A stretch of DNA of 32,291 bases from Halocafeteria seosinensis (taxonomy: Eukaryota > Sar > Bigyra > Bicosoecida): NCBI GenBank assembly GCA_001687465.1, contig LVLI01000044.1, positions 1 to 32,291 on the forward strand. The letters are read 5' to 3'. Shown one piece after another: positions 24,372 to 31,987 of the stretch. A program made the translations under genes and the position numbers. The notes beneath the pieces were generated by a model, which searched no databases, was not told the DNA's origin, and was given only the letters and a program-made list of their open reading frames with translations. Numbering within the stretch: the stretch's first letter is position 1; every line of letters starts with the position of its first letter.

Positions 24372-24644
24372 CTACGATGACAGCAGGGGCGATGCTGTCT
24401 GGATCACGGAACATACTTCCGAAAAGTGTTGGAGGCTTAGGAATTGTAGGGTGGGAGGAACGACCGCGACTGGCTCGGCTTCAAAACATCCCGTTGCAAC
24501 AATACGACACGGTTTAGAGTACAGAAGGACCCCAATTCTGACATGGACGTTTCTACTTTCGTTGTAATCTGCATTGGTGTTGACTTCCTTGGCAAATCCT
24601 CCGGACACGAAAGAGATCGTCGGCACGAACAGCAACAACTTCAT
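24372..24644 (-). CDS. Possible small secreted protein
   Basis: The frame is 90 codons, starting with a plausible signal peptide (MKLLLFVPTISFVSGGFA) followed by a short mature part with two Cys and no known motif. There is no homologue in the window and no second line of evidence, and antisense frames of similar length overlap it. It could be one exon of a small gene or a chance ORF. Confidence 0.2.
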   Translation of the reverse strand: MKLLLFVPTISFVSGGFAKEVNTNADYNESRNVHVRIGVLLYSKPCRIVATGCFEAEPVAVVPPTLQFLSLQHFSEVCSVIQTASPLLSS

Positions 24645-25063
24645 GGCCAGAAGGAAAGATAAGGAACAAGGAAGTGAATGGCATGTTTGAGAAGGAGGCA
24701 CCAACTGAAGGCACTAGAAATTCCAGAGGGACAAGTTGCTCGCTCCCTTGTTGCCTCGAAGGAAAGACGATTAACGCCTCACGAACTTTCTGAATTGACC
24801 AGACATCCAAGCGTTAAAGTCAATAGACACGAGCGACGTCGCGATGCATTCCCAATATCCAGTACATTCTCATCTTTTTGTCCCCCGAACGCCACATTAT
24901 GCAATATCATCGTGTTGTTTTTCAACGGACATACCAAACGAGGTTACACGCAAAGGTTGAAGAAGCGTAGCCACGTCTTCCGGTACATCACCAATACATA
25001 CAAGCAGCCTAACCCGACGCCCTCGGGCCCATGGCACACAATCTGGGTGGGTTGTTGCTTGTT

Positions 25064-25087
25064 TATCTGAGGTAAATCCACTCAGCA
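25064..25087 (+). repeat. Upstream element shared with the third LRR copy
   Basis: This 24-nt element (TATCTGAGGTAAA then TCCACTCAGCA) recurs at 31642-31665 with one mismatch, in both cases upstream of an LRR start codon (62 nt here, 131 nt there). It shows that the duplication producing the third copy included 5' flanking DNA. It may be promoter or 5' UTR sequence. Confidence 0.6.
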
Positions 25088-25148
25088 CAGAACACCATAT
25101 ATGCTGGTATTGTTCAACTGTATGCTGCCTAGATGAGGAGAATAAAGA

Positions 25149-28100
25149 ATGGCATCGAACAGCAAGAGGGACGCCAGGACGGAAGAAAGAGTGCAGACGT
25201 GGATTCAACGGATTCGACGAAATGATCCAGGGTATAAGGATACAGGATGGGATCTTTATCGGAAGAACTTGGATGACGAAGATGCAAAAGACATAGCAGA
25301 TGCCTTGCGGGAGGGAAAGAATACGACATTGACGAGGATTACTTTAGCAGGGAATCAAATCAGTGCTAAAGGAGCTAAATATTTGGCACATGCATGGCGC
25401 GTCAATAAGACATTGACTGGGATTGATTTAGGACGGAATCAAGTCGGTGATATAGGAGCTCAACATTTGGCGGATGTCTTGCGGGTCAATACGACATTGA
25501 GTGCGATTTGGCTACATGGGAATCAAATCGGTGATATAGGAGCTCAACATTTGGCGGATGTCTTGCGGGTCAATACGACATTGAGTGCGATTTGGCTACA
25601 TGGGAATCAAATCGGTGATAAAGGAGCTCAGCATTTGGCGGATGCCTTGCGGGTCAATACGACATTGACCAGGATTAATTTAGAGCGGAATCAAATTGGT
25701 GCTATGGGAGCTCAAAGTTTGGCGGATGCCTTGCGGCTCAATACGACATTGACTAAGATTTGGTTAGACAGGAATCAAATCGGTGCTACAGGAGCTCAAC
25801 ATTTGGCGGATGCCTTGCGGGTCAATACGACATTGACCTATACTGGTATAAACAACAACCAAATCAAGGATCAATCTCTTACGGACCGGATCAAGCATTT
25901 AGTATTCCAGAGAAACAATGTAAGACCACAACGACAATGTGTTTTGTGGAAACTAGCTTTTTTTTTAGATGAATGCATGAATGAATGAGGAAGGAAGGTC
26001 ACTTGCGACGACATACAGTGTAAACCCGGTCGCGTTTGTCCTTGTGTGGGTGTGGATAGGCGATTATGAACTAATTGTTTGCGATTTTCGTGCGTTTGGG
26101 TTTTGGTTGGCTTGACGTTTCTAGGGCAGTGATTGTGCATTTCCACTGTTGTTAAGCACTGAGCCAATTATTGTCCCTTTATCTTTTTCCTTGGTTTTGC
26201 GGATTGCAGCACGAACCGGAACGAGCCAAACGAGAAGCTGAAGAGATCAGAAAGGAAAGCGAGGAACGACAGCGACATAGTAATTGGATTGGCCTCCACG
26301 TATCAGTACGCATATCTGTACTTGAAGCCATACTGTTCGTTTACGAGATCAACGTCGATTCGTTGGCTTGTTTCGACATGTGAAAACTGCAGAACAGCGA
26401 CCATCGGAGCAAAAGGGACGCCATGAAGGAAGAAAGGGTGCAAACGAGCACTCAAAGGATTCGGCGAAATGATCCAGAGTACACGAGGACGGGAAGTGAC
26501 CTTTGGGGCACGAACCTGGATGATAAAGATGCAAAAGACATAGCAAATGCGTTGCGTGAGGGAAAGAATACAACATTGACATGTATTGATTTAGGAAAGA
26601 ATCAAATCGGTGATACCGGAGCTCAACATTTGGCGGATGCCTTGCGCCTTAATACGAATTTGACTGAGATTAATTTAGGAGCGAATCAAATCGGTGATAC
26701 CGGAGCTCAACGTTTGGCGGATGCCTTGTGGATCAATGCATCATTAACCACGATTCATTTAGGAGGAAATCGTATCGGTGCTGCAGGTGCCCAACGTTTG
26801 GCGGATGCCTTACGGGTCAATACAATATTGACGAAGATGGTTTTAGCAATCAATCAAATCAGTGCTACAGGAGCTCAACATTTGGCGAATGCCTTGCGGG
26901 TCAATACGACATTAACTGAGATTCGTTTAGAAGCCAATGAAATCGATGCTACAGGAGCTCAACATTTAGCGGATGCCTTGCAGGTCAATACGACGTTGAG
27001 GGAGATTGATTTACCAGGGAATCAAATCGGTGATAACGGAGCTCGACATTTGAGGAATGCCTTGCGGGTCAATACGACATTGACTAAGATTGTGTTAGCA
27101 AACAATCGAATCGGTGCCACAGGAGCTCAACATTTGGCGGATGCCTTGCGGGTCAACACGACGTTGACTGAGATTTATTTAGGATTTAACAAAATCGGTA
27201 ACACAGGAGCTCAACATTTGGCGGATTCCTTGCGTTTCAATACGACATTGACTACGATTTGTTTTGGGGAGAATCAAATCCGTGCTATTGGAACACAGCA
27301 TCTGGCGGATGCCTTGCGGGTCAATACGACATTGACCACGATTTGGCTGAATGGAAATCAAATTGATGATACAGGAGCTCGACATTTGGCGGATGCCTTG
27401 GATGGCAACATGACATTGACTGATATTGATATAGACAACAATCCAATCAAGGATCAGTCTCTTAAGGACAGAATCAAGAATTTAGTATACCAGAGAAACA
27501 AGGTAAGACCACACGACTTTCTCCAGCAAACAACGGTTGCGTCTTGTCCAAGCTCGTTCCAGTGGAATGAGACTAGCTCTTTTTGTTGGAGCACACAGCA
27601 ACAAAGTGAATGCATGAATGAGGAACGGAGAAAAGGGTAGGTCGCTGCAACGAAGTAAAGTGTAAAACCGGTCGCATATTTCATTGTGTGCGTGTGTATG
27701 GATCATTAGTGAACTATGTCCTTCTGATTTGTGTGTGTGTTTGGTTGGACTGATGTCTCTAATGCAATGCTTCAGCATTTCCACTGTTAAATTTTAAGTC
27801 GATTCTTGCCCCTTTGTCCTCATTCTTTGGTTTACTGTTTCCAGGCTGAACCCGAGCGAGCAAAGGGAGAAGCTGAAGAGATCAGAAAGACGGAAAGCAG
27901 GGAGCAACAACGACATAGTAATGGCATTGACACTCATGAATCAGATGCAGTAAGTGCGTCTCAGGCGATTATCTTCATGAAAAAGGTCCACGTTGGCTTC
28001 TGCTGTCAACGTGCGTAACCCACAGAAGAGAACGTATGAACCCTTACGAGTGAAGCGTTTGGAAAAGCTGGCAAGGACGGATGATTATGATGGGATCCGG

Positions 28101-28478
28101 AGACTGCGAGGTTCTTTACGATCGGTAGATCTTGCTGGAAACACTGTCTTGCACAAGCTCCTGAAAAGTGCTGACGAAAACGTTCGGGACAAAGCCAGAT
28201 ATTTATTAGTGGTTGAAAACTTGGATTTTGATGTCAACATTCAAAATGACCGCGGAGAAACAGTTCTCCATTTGGCCGTCGGGAAGTCGAATGCTGACAT
28301 TGCTGAAGCTGTTGCCAACAGAGGAGCTAACCCAAATCTCCTCGATAAAAGTGGCAAGCCAGTGCTGTCTTATATTGAGGAGCGAGGGGACGAAGAATTG
28401 TATCGTCGTATCTTTGTCCAACATCGTGACCAGTTCGACATGACTTTAGACAGCAACCAACACACAGTGGTACGGTAG
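25149..28478 (+). CDS. LRR-helix-LRR-helix-ankyrin protein (five-exon model)
   Basis: The exons are 25149-25919, 26210-26305, 26393-27502, 27845-27949 and 28026-28478. All joints are phase 0, giving about 844 aa. Exon 1 has a charged leader (EERVQTWIQRIRRNDPGY) then six 28-aa ribonuclease-inhibitor-type LRRs and a cap (IKDQSLTDRIKHLVFQRN). Exon 2 is a charged helix (EPERAKREAEEIRKESEER). Exon 3 repeats the leader and has ten LRRs plus cap. Exon 4 is the paralogous helix (EPERAKGEAEEIRKTES). Exon 5 is an ankyrin region (GNTVLHKLL, GETVLHLAV). There is no signal peptide, so it is probably cytosolic. LRR and ankyrin domains bind proteins, and the exchangeable LRR surface suggests recognition. 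The second donor (GTACGC) is weak, so two genes, the first ending at 25988, remain an alternative. The next gene carries the same ankyrin domain. Confidence 0.72.
25320..25823 (+). repeat. First 84-bp LRR repeat array (6 units)
   Basis: Six head-to-tail 84-bp units each encode one 28-aa LRR beginning NTTLT and ending LADALRV, followed by a seventh diverged capping unit. Sequence between units is highly uniform except at the exposed LRR positions. Confidence 0.85.
25444..25611 (+). repeat. Perfect 84-bp tandem duplication
   Basis: 25444-25527 and 25528-25611 are identical over 84 bp, and both encode the LRR with AIWLHGNQ. The next unit differs at GATATA versus GATAAA. This indicates very recent unequal crossing-over or gene conversion, or an assembly duplication. 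Confidence 0.85.
25920..26209 (+). other. Intron 1 of the LRR-ankyrin gene
   Basis: Donor is AAT|GTAAGA and acceptor GGATTGCAG|CACGAA, phase 0. It is homologous to intron 3 (27503-27844): both contain the donor context, GAATGCATGAATGA and a GTGTAAA-C-CGGTCGC block, showing DNA-level duplication of the whole module. Confidence 0.7.
26306..26392 (+). other. Intron 2 of the LRR-ankyrin gene
   Basis: Donor is GTACGC (weak) and acceptor AAAACTGCAG|AACAGC, phase 0, 87 nt. It is homologous to intron 4 in its 3' part (CGTTGGCTT ... CAG|AA). Splicing puts NSDHRSKRDAMKEERV in front of the second LRR array, matching the leader NSKRDARTEERV of exon 1. Confidence 0.55.
26567..27406 (+). repeat. Second 84-bp LRR repeat array (10 units)
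   Basis: Ten complete 84-bp units each encode a 28-aa LRR, then a diverged cap from 27407. Conserved codons (GGAGCTCAACATTTGGCGGA) alternate with variable codons at the exposed strand positions. Confidence 0.85.
27503..27844 (+). other. Intron 3 of the LRR-ankyrin gene
   Basis: Donor is AACAAG|GTAAGA and acceptor TACTGTTTCCAG|GCTGAA, phase 0, 342 nt. Both splice sites fit the consensus well. Confidence 0.8.
27950..28025 (+). other. Intron 4 of the LRR-ankyrin gene
   Basis: Donor is GATGCA|GTAAGT and acceptor AACCCACAG|AAGAGA, phase 0, 76 nt. It joins the helix exon to the ankyrin exon in frame. Confidence 0.8.
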
Positions 28479-28593
28479 CTAAACACGATATGAATCCTAC
28501 AACAGTACTGTACATATATATATGTGTATTTGATGTTTTCGTCTCTAAACGAAATTAGAATAGCCGGCCAGGGACAATCACTACTAACGTGAC

Positions 28594-28631
28594 ACGTTTG
28601 GTGGGCCAAAGGAGGGACTTCCACCAAACGT
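28594..28631. repeat. Hairpin with 11-bp arms
   Basis: Left arm 28594-28604 (ACGTTTGGTGG) and right arm 28621-28631 (CCACCAAACGT) are perfect complements around a 16-nt loop. It overlaps by three bases the larger palindrome that follows, so the two structures are mutually exclusive at the junction. Confidence 0.7.
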
Positions 28632-28697
28632 CGCACTGGTGCACCAAGTTATCCACCCAAAGGCTTTGGGTGGATAACTTGGTGCACCAGTGCGACG
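28629..28697. repeat. Perfect 69-bp palindrome (34-bp arms, 1-nt centre)
   Basis: Arms 28629-28662 and 28664-28697 are perfect reverse complements (each contains GTGCACCAAGTTATCCACCC or its complement) around a single G at 28663. It lies 150 bp after the LRR-ankyrin stop and 92 bp before the kinase start. It could be a foldback/MITE footprint, a small-RNA hairpin source, a 5' UTR structure or an assembly fold-back artefact. It does not look like a known bacterial terminator in context. Confidence 0.85.
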
Positions 28698-28788
28698 GAA
28701 CAGAGAAACGCCTGTCTGCCGCGGGTCGTTGGGACACCAACAGTGAGTGTCTTTTTTTTTCTTCTCTCTCTTTGTTGGCATATAAACG

Positions 28789-30672
28789 ATGGAGGGACTT
28801 GTCGTGAGTGCCCTCGATGGGGTAAGAAAGCTGTATAATGCATTCAAAGACTATAAAGTGGCGGCCTCGGAAGCCGAGGATCTCGCCCACCGCCTCTCCA
28901 TGCTGGATTCCATGCTTCAAAGAGTACCCACAGACGACGACTCGATCCGCACGCCATTGGAGCGGGTCGCTCAGACAGTGGACAACAGCTATAGTGCTAT
29001 CATGGAACGTCTGCAACCGAAAAAGGGGATATGGAGAAAAGTCAAAGAATTGGCGTCCTCGGCCGCGGATCGCCAAGCGTTCAGCAAGATAGCATGGGAG
29101 ATTTTCCACGCCACTTCGGATCTTAATATGGCACTCACTTTGGACAACAGGCATGACCTACGCCGCATTCGTGAAATCTTGGAAAATAAGGAATTGATTA
29201 ACGAGCAAATGGTGAAGCAGTTCCTTGCGCTCGTTGCGGTGAATTACGAGAACGAGCCAATCAATCCGAAGAAAGAAAACGAAAGCGATGATGAAGATAT
29301 GACGTGGGGCATGAGTAGCATTCGGAGGTACTCGTTGGACGACTTAATCTGGGAAGATGGTGAAGGACCAACACGGGATAGTCCTGAGAGGTGTCTCATT
29401 CGGAAGGGTGGCTTCGGATCTGTCTATCGAGCCAAGCTACGCGGTGTTGGCGATGTTGCCGTTAAAAATCTGAACATTGATCCGAATGAATTGAAAGGGA
29501 AACGGTACAAAGAGTTTAAACGGGAATGCGTCCTACTTCATCGGGCTTCGACGAATCCCAACGTTGTGTCGTTCTTCGGAATCGTGAAGACGAAAGACTC
29601 GATCGGCCTAGTGACGGATTTAGCCAAAGGAGGATCCCTATTTGCTGCCATGAATGAAGAAGATCATGAATACTGGTCAGATCTACCCACCGCGCTGAAA
29701 TTGAAAGCGTTGCTTGACCTACTCGTCGCAGTAAATTGGATGCACTCGTTGGGACTGGTCCATGCCGACTTGAAGCCGCAAAACATTCTTCTTGCAGAGG
29801 ACATGAAAGATGCTTCATTCCCACCTAGTCTGTGGGTGAGTGATTTTGGATTGGCCCACACTACACGCACAATTAAGACATCACGAGGCTCAGCCCTTTG
29901 TCCCAAAGGAGAAGGGCCAACAGGTGGCACTTTGGGATTCATGGCTCCCGAAACGCTCTCGAGGTCGGAAACCACTAAGGAATCGGATATATTCTCGCTT
30001 TCGGTTACGCTTTGGTCCGCACTGAGTGGTGAAGAACCCTTTAAAGGCGTTGTGGATGCTCAGCAATATCTACTCCAATTGAAGAATGAAGGACTTCGTC
30101 CGAATTTAGACCAGCTTTCAAGGGACGTTCCTACAAACATAGTTAAAATCCTGCAACAAGGTTGGTCATTCGATGCGGATCAGCGTCCGACTATTGAAAC
30201 TATGCTAAACGAATGGAGTGGTGAAGCCACACAGGCGATCTATGCAACCCTCGGAGCAGTTTACCAGGTAGAAGAAGCTGCGAAAACCCAAGACTTTGCT
30301 CGCGTCCATGATCTCAAGTCGTCTGTCAATGACAGAGACGCTACAGGGAACACAGCGTTGCATCGCCTGATCCAAGCTGGAAATGAAAGCGTGTTCGATG
30401 CTGTGGAGTGGTTACTTATTGACGAAGACTTACCATTTGACGTTGACATTCAGAACGAGGAAGGTAAAACTATTCTCCACTTGGCCGTCGAGGGTGCCCA
30501 CGTCGACCTGGCAGATACTATCTGCGCTAGATCCCCCGACCCTACTCTCAAAGATGGGGCTGGTCGATCTGTATCCTCTTTTCTGCAAACCTGTGGAGAA
30601 ACTACGGAACTGTATCAACGGATATACATGGAATATCGGCGAGGAATCTTTGGCCACGAAACGGAGCCATGA
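28789..30672 (+). CDS. HeLo/MLKL-like bundle - non-RD kinase - ankyrin protein
   Basis: 627 aa in one exon. Residues 1-150 are all-helical with the layout of a HeLo/MLKL-type four-helix bundle (ASEAEDLAHRLSMLDSMLQ, ERVAQTVDNSYSAIMERL, FHATSDLNMALTLDN). Such domains insert into membranes or trigger cell death in animals, plants and fungi; this match is by eye. Residues 200-480 are a complete kinase: Gly loop RKGGFGSVY (205-213), VAVK Lys226, helix-C Glu246, catalytic HADLKPQN (325-332, Ala replacing the HRD Arg, so non-RD), DFG 352-354, APE 386-388 and QRPT Arg466. Residues 495-625 are an ankyrin region (GNTALHRLI, GKTILHLAV) clearly related to the end of the preceding LRR gene. Probably a cytosolic Ser/Thr kinase. 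A GTGAGT at 28743 with a following T/C tract hints at a 5' UTR intron, unproven. Confidence 0.88.
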   Translation: MEGLVVSALDGVRKLYNAFKDYKVAASEAEDLAHRLSMLDSMLQRVPTDDDSIRTPLERVAQTVDNSYSAIMERLQPKKGIWRKVKELASSAADRQAFSKIAWEIFHATSDLNMALTLDNRHDLRRIREILENKELINEQMVKQFLALVAVNYENEPINPKKENESDDEDMTWGMSSIRRYSLDDLIWEDGEGPTRDSPERCLIRKGGFGSVYRAKLRGVGDVAVKNLNIDPNELKGKRYKEFKRECVLLHRASTNPNVVSFFGIVKTKDSIGLVTDLAKGGSLFAAMNEEDHEYWSDLPTALKLKALLDLLVAVNWMHSLGLVHADLKPQNILLAEDMKDASFPPSLWVSDFGLAHTTRTIKTSRGSALCPKGEGPTGGTLGFMAPETLSRSETTKESDIFSLSVTLWSALSGEEPFKGVVDAQQYLLQLKNEGLRPNLDQLSRDVPTNIVKILQQGWSFDADQRPTIETMLNEWSGEATQAIYATLGAVYQVEEAAKTQDFARVHDLKSSVNDRDATGNTALHRLIQAGNESVFDAVEWLLIDEDLPFDVDIQNEEGKTILHLAVEGAHVDLADTICARSPDPTLKDGAGRSVSSFLQTCGETTELYQRIYMEYRRGIFGHETEP

Positions 30673-31083
30673 CACTTTGGTTGGATCTCGGTTGACCGGA
30701 ATAACAAAGGCGATATAAATAGGTACCACCAAGGAAAAACAACTTGCACTAGTCGAACGGATTTACAGGTTCTGCGCGTTTCGAAATTGCATGGTTTACT
30801 ACTCATTGTCGCCCCAGACATACATGTACATCTTTTAAACCAACCTGCAGTTCCTCTGATGGACATCACTTACCTATCCCTGCAAGGATAGTGTCCCTTC
30901 CCTTCGACTATAGTAGTTGTTGGCCTTCTGAACATACTACAGTAGTTATACATGTAGACACAGGAAACTGGTGCTCAGCATCCAGTACAATTGTAGCTGC
31001 AGAAACTCGTTCTTCTAACTCAATCTGTGGAAGTGAGCTCCAGCAGCAACACTTGCAGCGGACTTTGGTTTGACGATAATTCC

Positions 31084-31109
31084 ACCCTGTTGTAAAGTCA
31101 ATACAATAC
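31084..31109 (+). repeat. 26-bp direct repeat, copy 1
   Basis: ACCCTGTTGTAAAGTCAATA followed by CAATAC is identical at 31295-31320. Weaker similarity continues for about 35-45 bp downstream (AGTC-CGATG-CTTCTCT). Confidence 0.8.
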
Positions 31110-31294
31110 CGGTAGTCACGAGCGAAGTCACGATGCATTCTCTTGTTCCTGTTGAGTTCGTGAGTTCCTGTTGATACAATCTTGGAGAGCTCGCGTTGCT
31201 AGCTAATCGTCGAGAGTCCGATAAGCCCTGGCGGTACTGTAGTACAGTATTCTCAAACATGAGAATGAGGTCTTACTGTTGTACATTGTACAGT

Positions 31295-31320
31295 ACCCTG
31301 TTGTAAAGTCAATACAATAC
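31295..31320 (+). repeat. 26-bp direct repeat, copy 2
   Basis: Identical to 31084-31109, 211 bp apart. No terminal inverted repeats were found, so it is not assigned to an element class. Confidence 0.8.
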
Positions 31321-31641
31321 AATAGTCGCGATGCCTTCTCTTTTTCCAGTTGTACATACCTTTCGTCCCCGGACCGCACTGTGCCTCCCTCAACACACGA
31401 TGACCATGACCATACATTTCGGATGGACTGTGGACATACCAACACAACCATACCATCGCATCCATGGGTTAGTAGCTACCACTGGTACAATACAATACCC
31501 CTACCTACATAACCACACCAAGATTGGCATTTATTTGGTTTACCAAAGAAAAAGACAGTCTGCTTGTTACATGTATACTATACTGGTATGCATCATGCAT
31601 CATGGATAGGGGTTGTTTGCCTGCTTGCTTGCTTTTTTATC

Positions 31642-31665
31642 TATCTGAGGTAAAGCCACTCAGCA
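31642..31665 (+). repeat. Upstream element of the third LRR copy
   Basis: Matches 25064-25087 with one mismatch and marks duplicated 5' flanking DNA in front of the broken LRR copy. Confidence 0.6.
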
Positions 31666-31795
31666 TACATACTGTGCATCCATCCATACACTACTACCGG
31701 TACACGGAGATGCTATAGTATACAACAAAGTATACGGTAATAGTGTACTGTACAGTCTACTGTACCTATCTAAAGAAGAAGAAGAAGAGGAAGAA

Positions 31796-31987
31796 TGGCA
31801 TCCAACAGCAGCAAGCCGAGCAGGAAGAAAGAGTGCAGACCAGTATTCAACGGATTCGACGAAATGATCCAGAGTATACGGATACAAGAGGGGATCTTTG
31901 GCACAAGAACTTGGATGACCAAGATGCAAAAGACATAGCAGATGCCTTGCGGGTCAATACGACATGGACTACGATTTATTTAGCATC
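31796..31987 (+). pseudogene. Truncated, frameshifted third LRR gene copy
   Basis: It begins like exon 1 of the LRR-ankyrin gene (ATGGCATC-AACAGC). The leader (EERVQTSIQRIRRNDPEY, DLWHKNLDDQDAKDIADAL) is in a different frame from that ATG because the leader differs by a net 4 nt. It then jumps from the leader directly to a repeat-type sequence (ADALRVNTTWTTIYLAS), as expected from recombination between repeats, and similarity ends abruptly near 31986. No helix or ankyrin exon follows. A longer upstream start in the LRR frame (31743) exists but lies in low-complexity AAG-rich sequence. Most likely a pseudogene. Confidence 0.7.

Larger units (their letters stand above)
23914..25148. other. Intergenic region between receptor and LRR genes
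   Basis: This is a divergent promoter region between the minus-strand receptor gene and the plus-strand LRR gene. It has a run of 12 T at 23951-23962, a GAAAA-rich stretch at about 24047-24078, and an imperfect palindrome around 23976-24008 (CCTCAGCT...AGCTGAGG). Apart from a weak small secreted ORF (24372-24644 minus) I see no gene. Other frames of about 100-130 codons lack protein-like features. Confidence 0.5.
30673..31741. other. Intergenic stretch with small repeats
   Basis: No gene is seen; frames are under 100 codons. It holds a 26-bp direct repeat, several TACAGTA/TACTGTA motifs (31235-31249, 31289-31295) and, near its right end, the LRR-type upstream element (31642-31665). Confidence 0.55.

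Noticed and set aside
24678-25070. 130-codon plus-strand ORF upstream of the LRR gene
   Set aside because: Basic, low-pattern composition with no motif; it overlaps the duplicated promoter element.
25920-25988. Read-through end of the first LRR frame (to 25988) as the true C-terminus
   Set aside because: A good GTAAGA donor lies exactly where the second LRR copy has one, and the read-through residues show no similarity between the two copies. Splicing to the helix exon is better supported.
25320-27406. Regular 84-bp repeats as a CRISPR or satellite array
   Set aside because: The repeats are coding, in frame, and give clean 28-aa LRRs with no spacer structure.
28629-28697. Palindrome as a bacterial-type terminator
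   Set aside because: The genome is clearly eukaryotic, the stem is far longer than such terminators and no T-tract follows directly.
28555-29154. 199-codon minus-strand ORF covering the palindrome and the kinase start
   Set aside because: It is antisense to the well-supported kinase N-terminus and has no motif. The palindrome makes both strands spell the same short peptide, which is a trivial consequence of symmetry.
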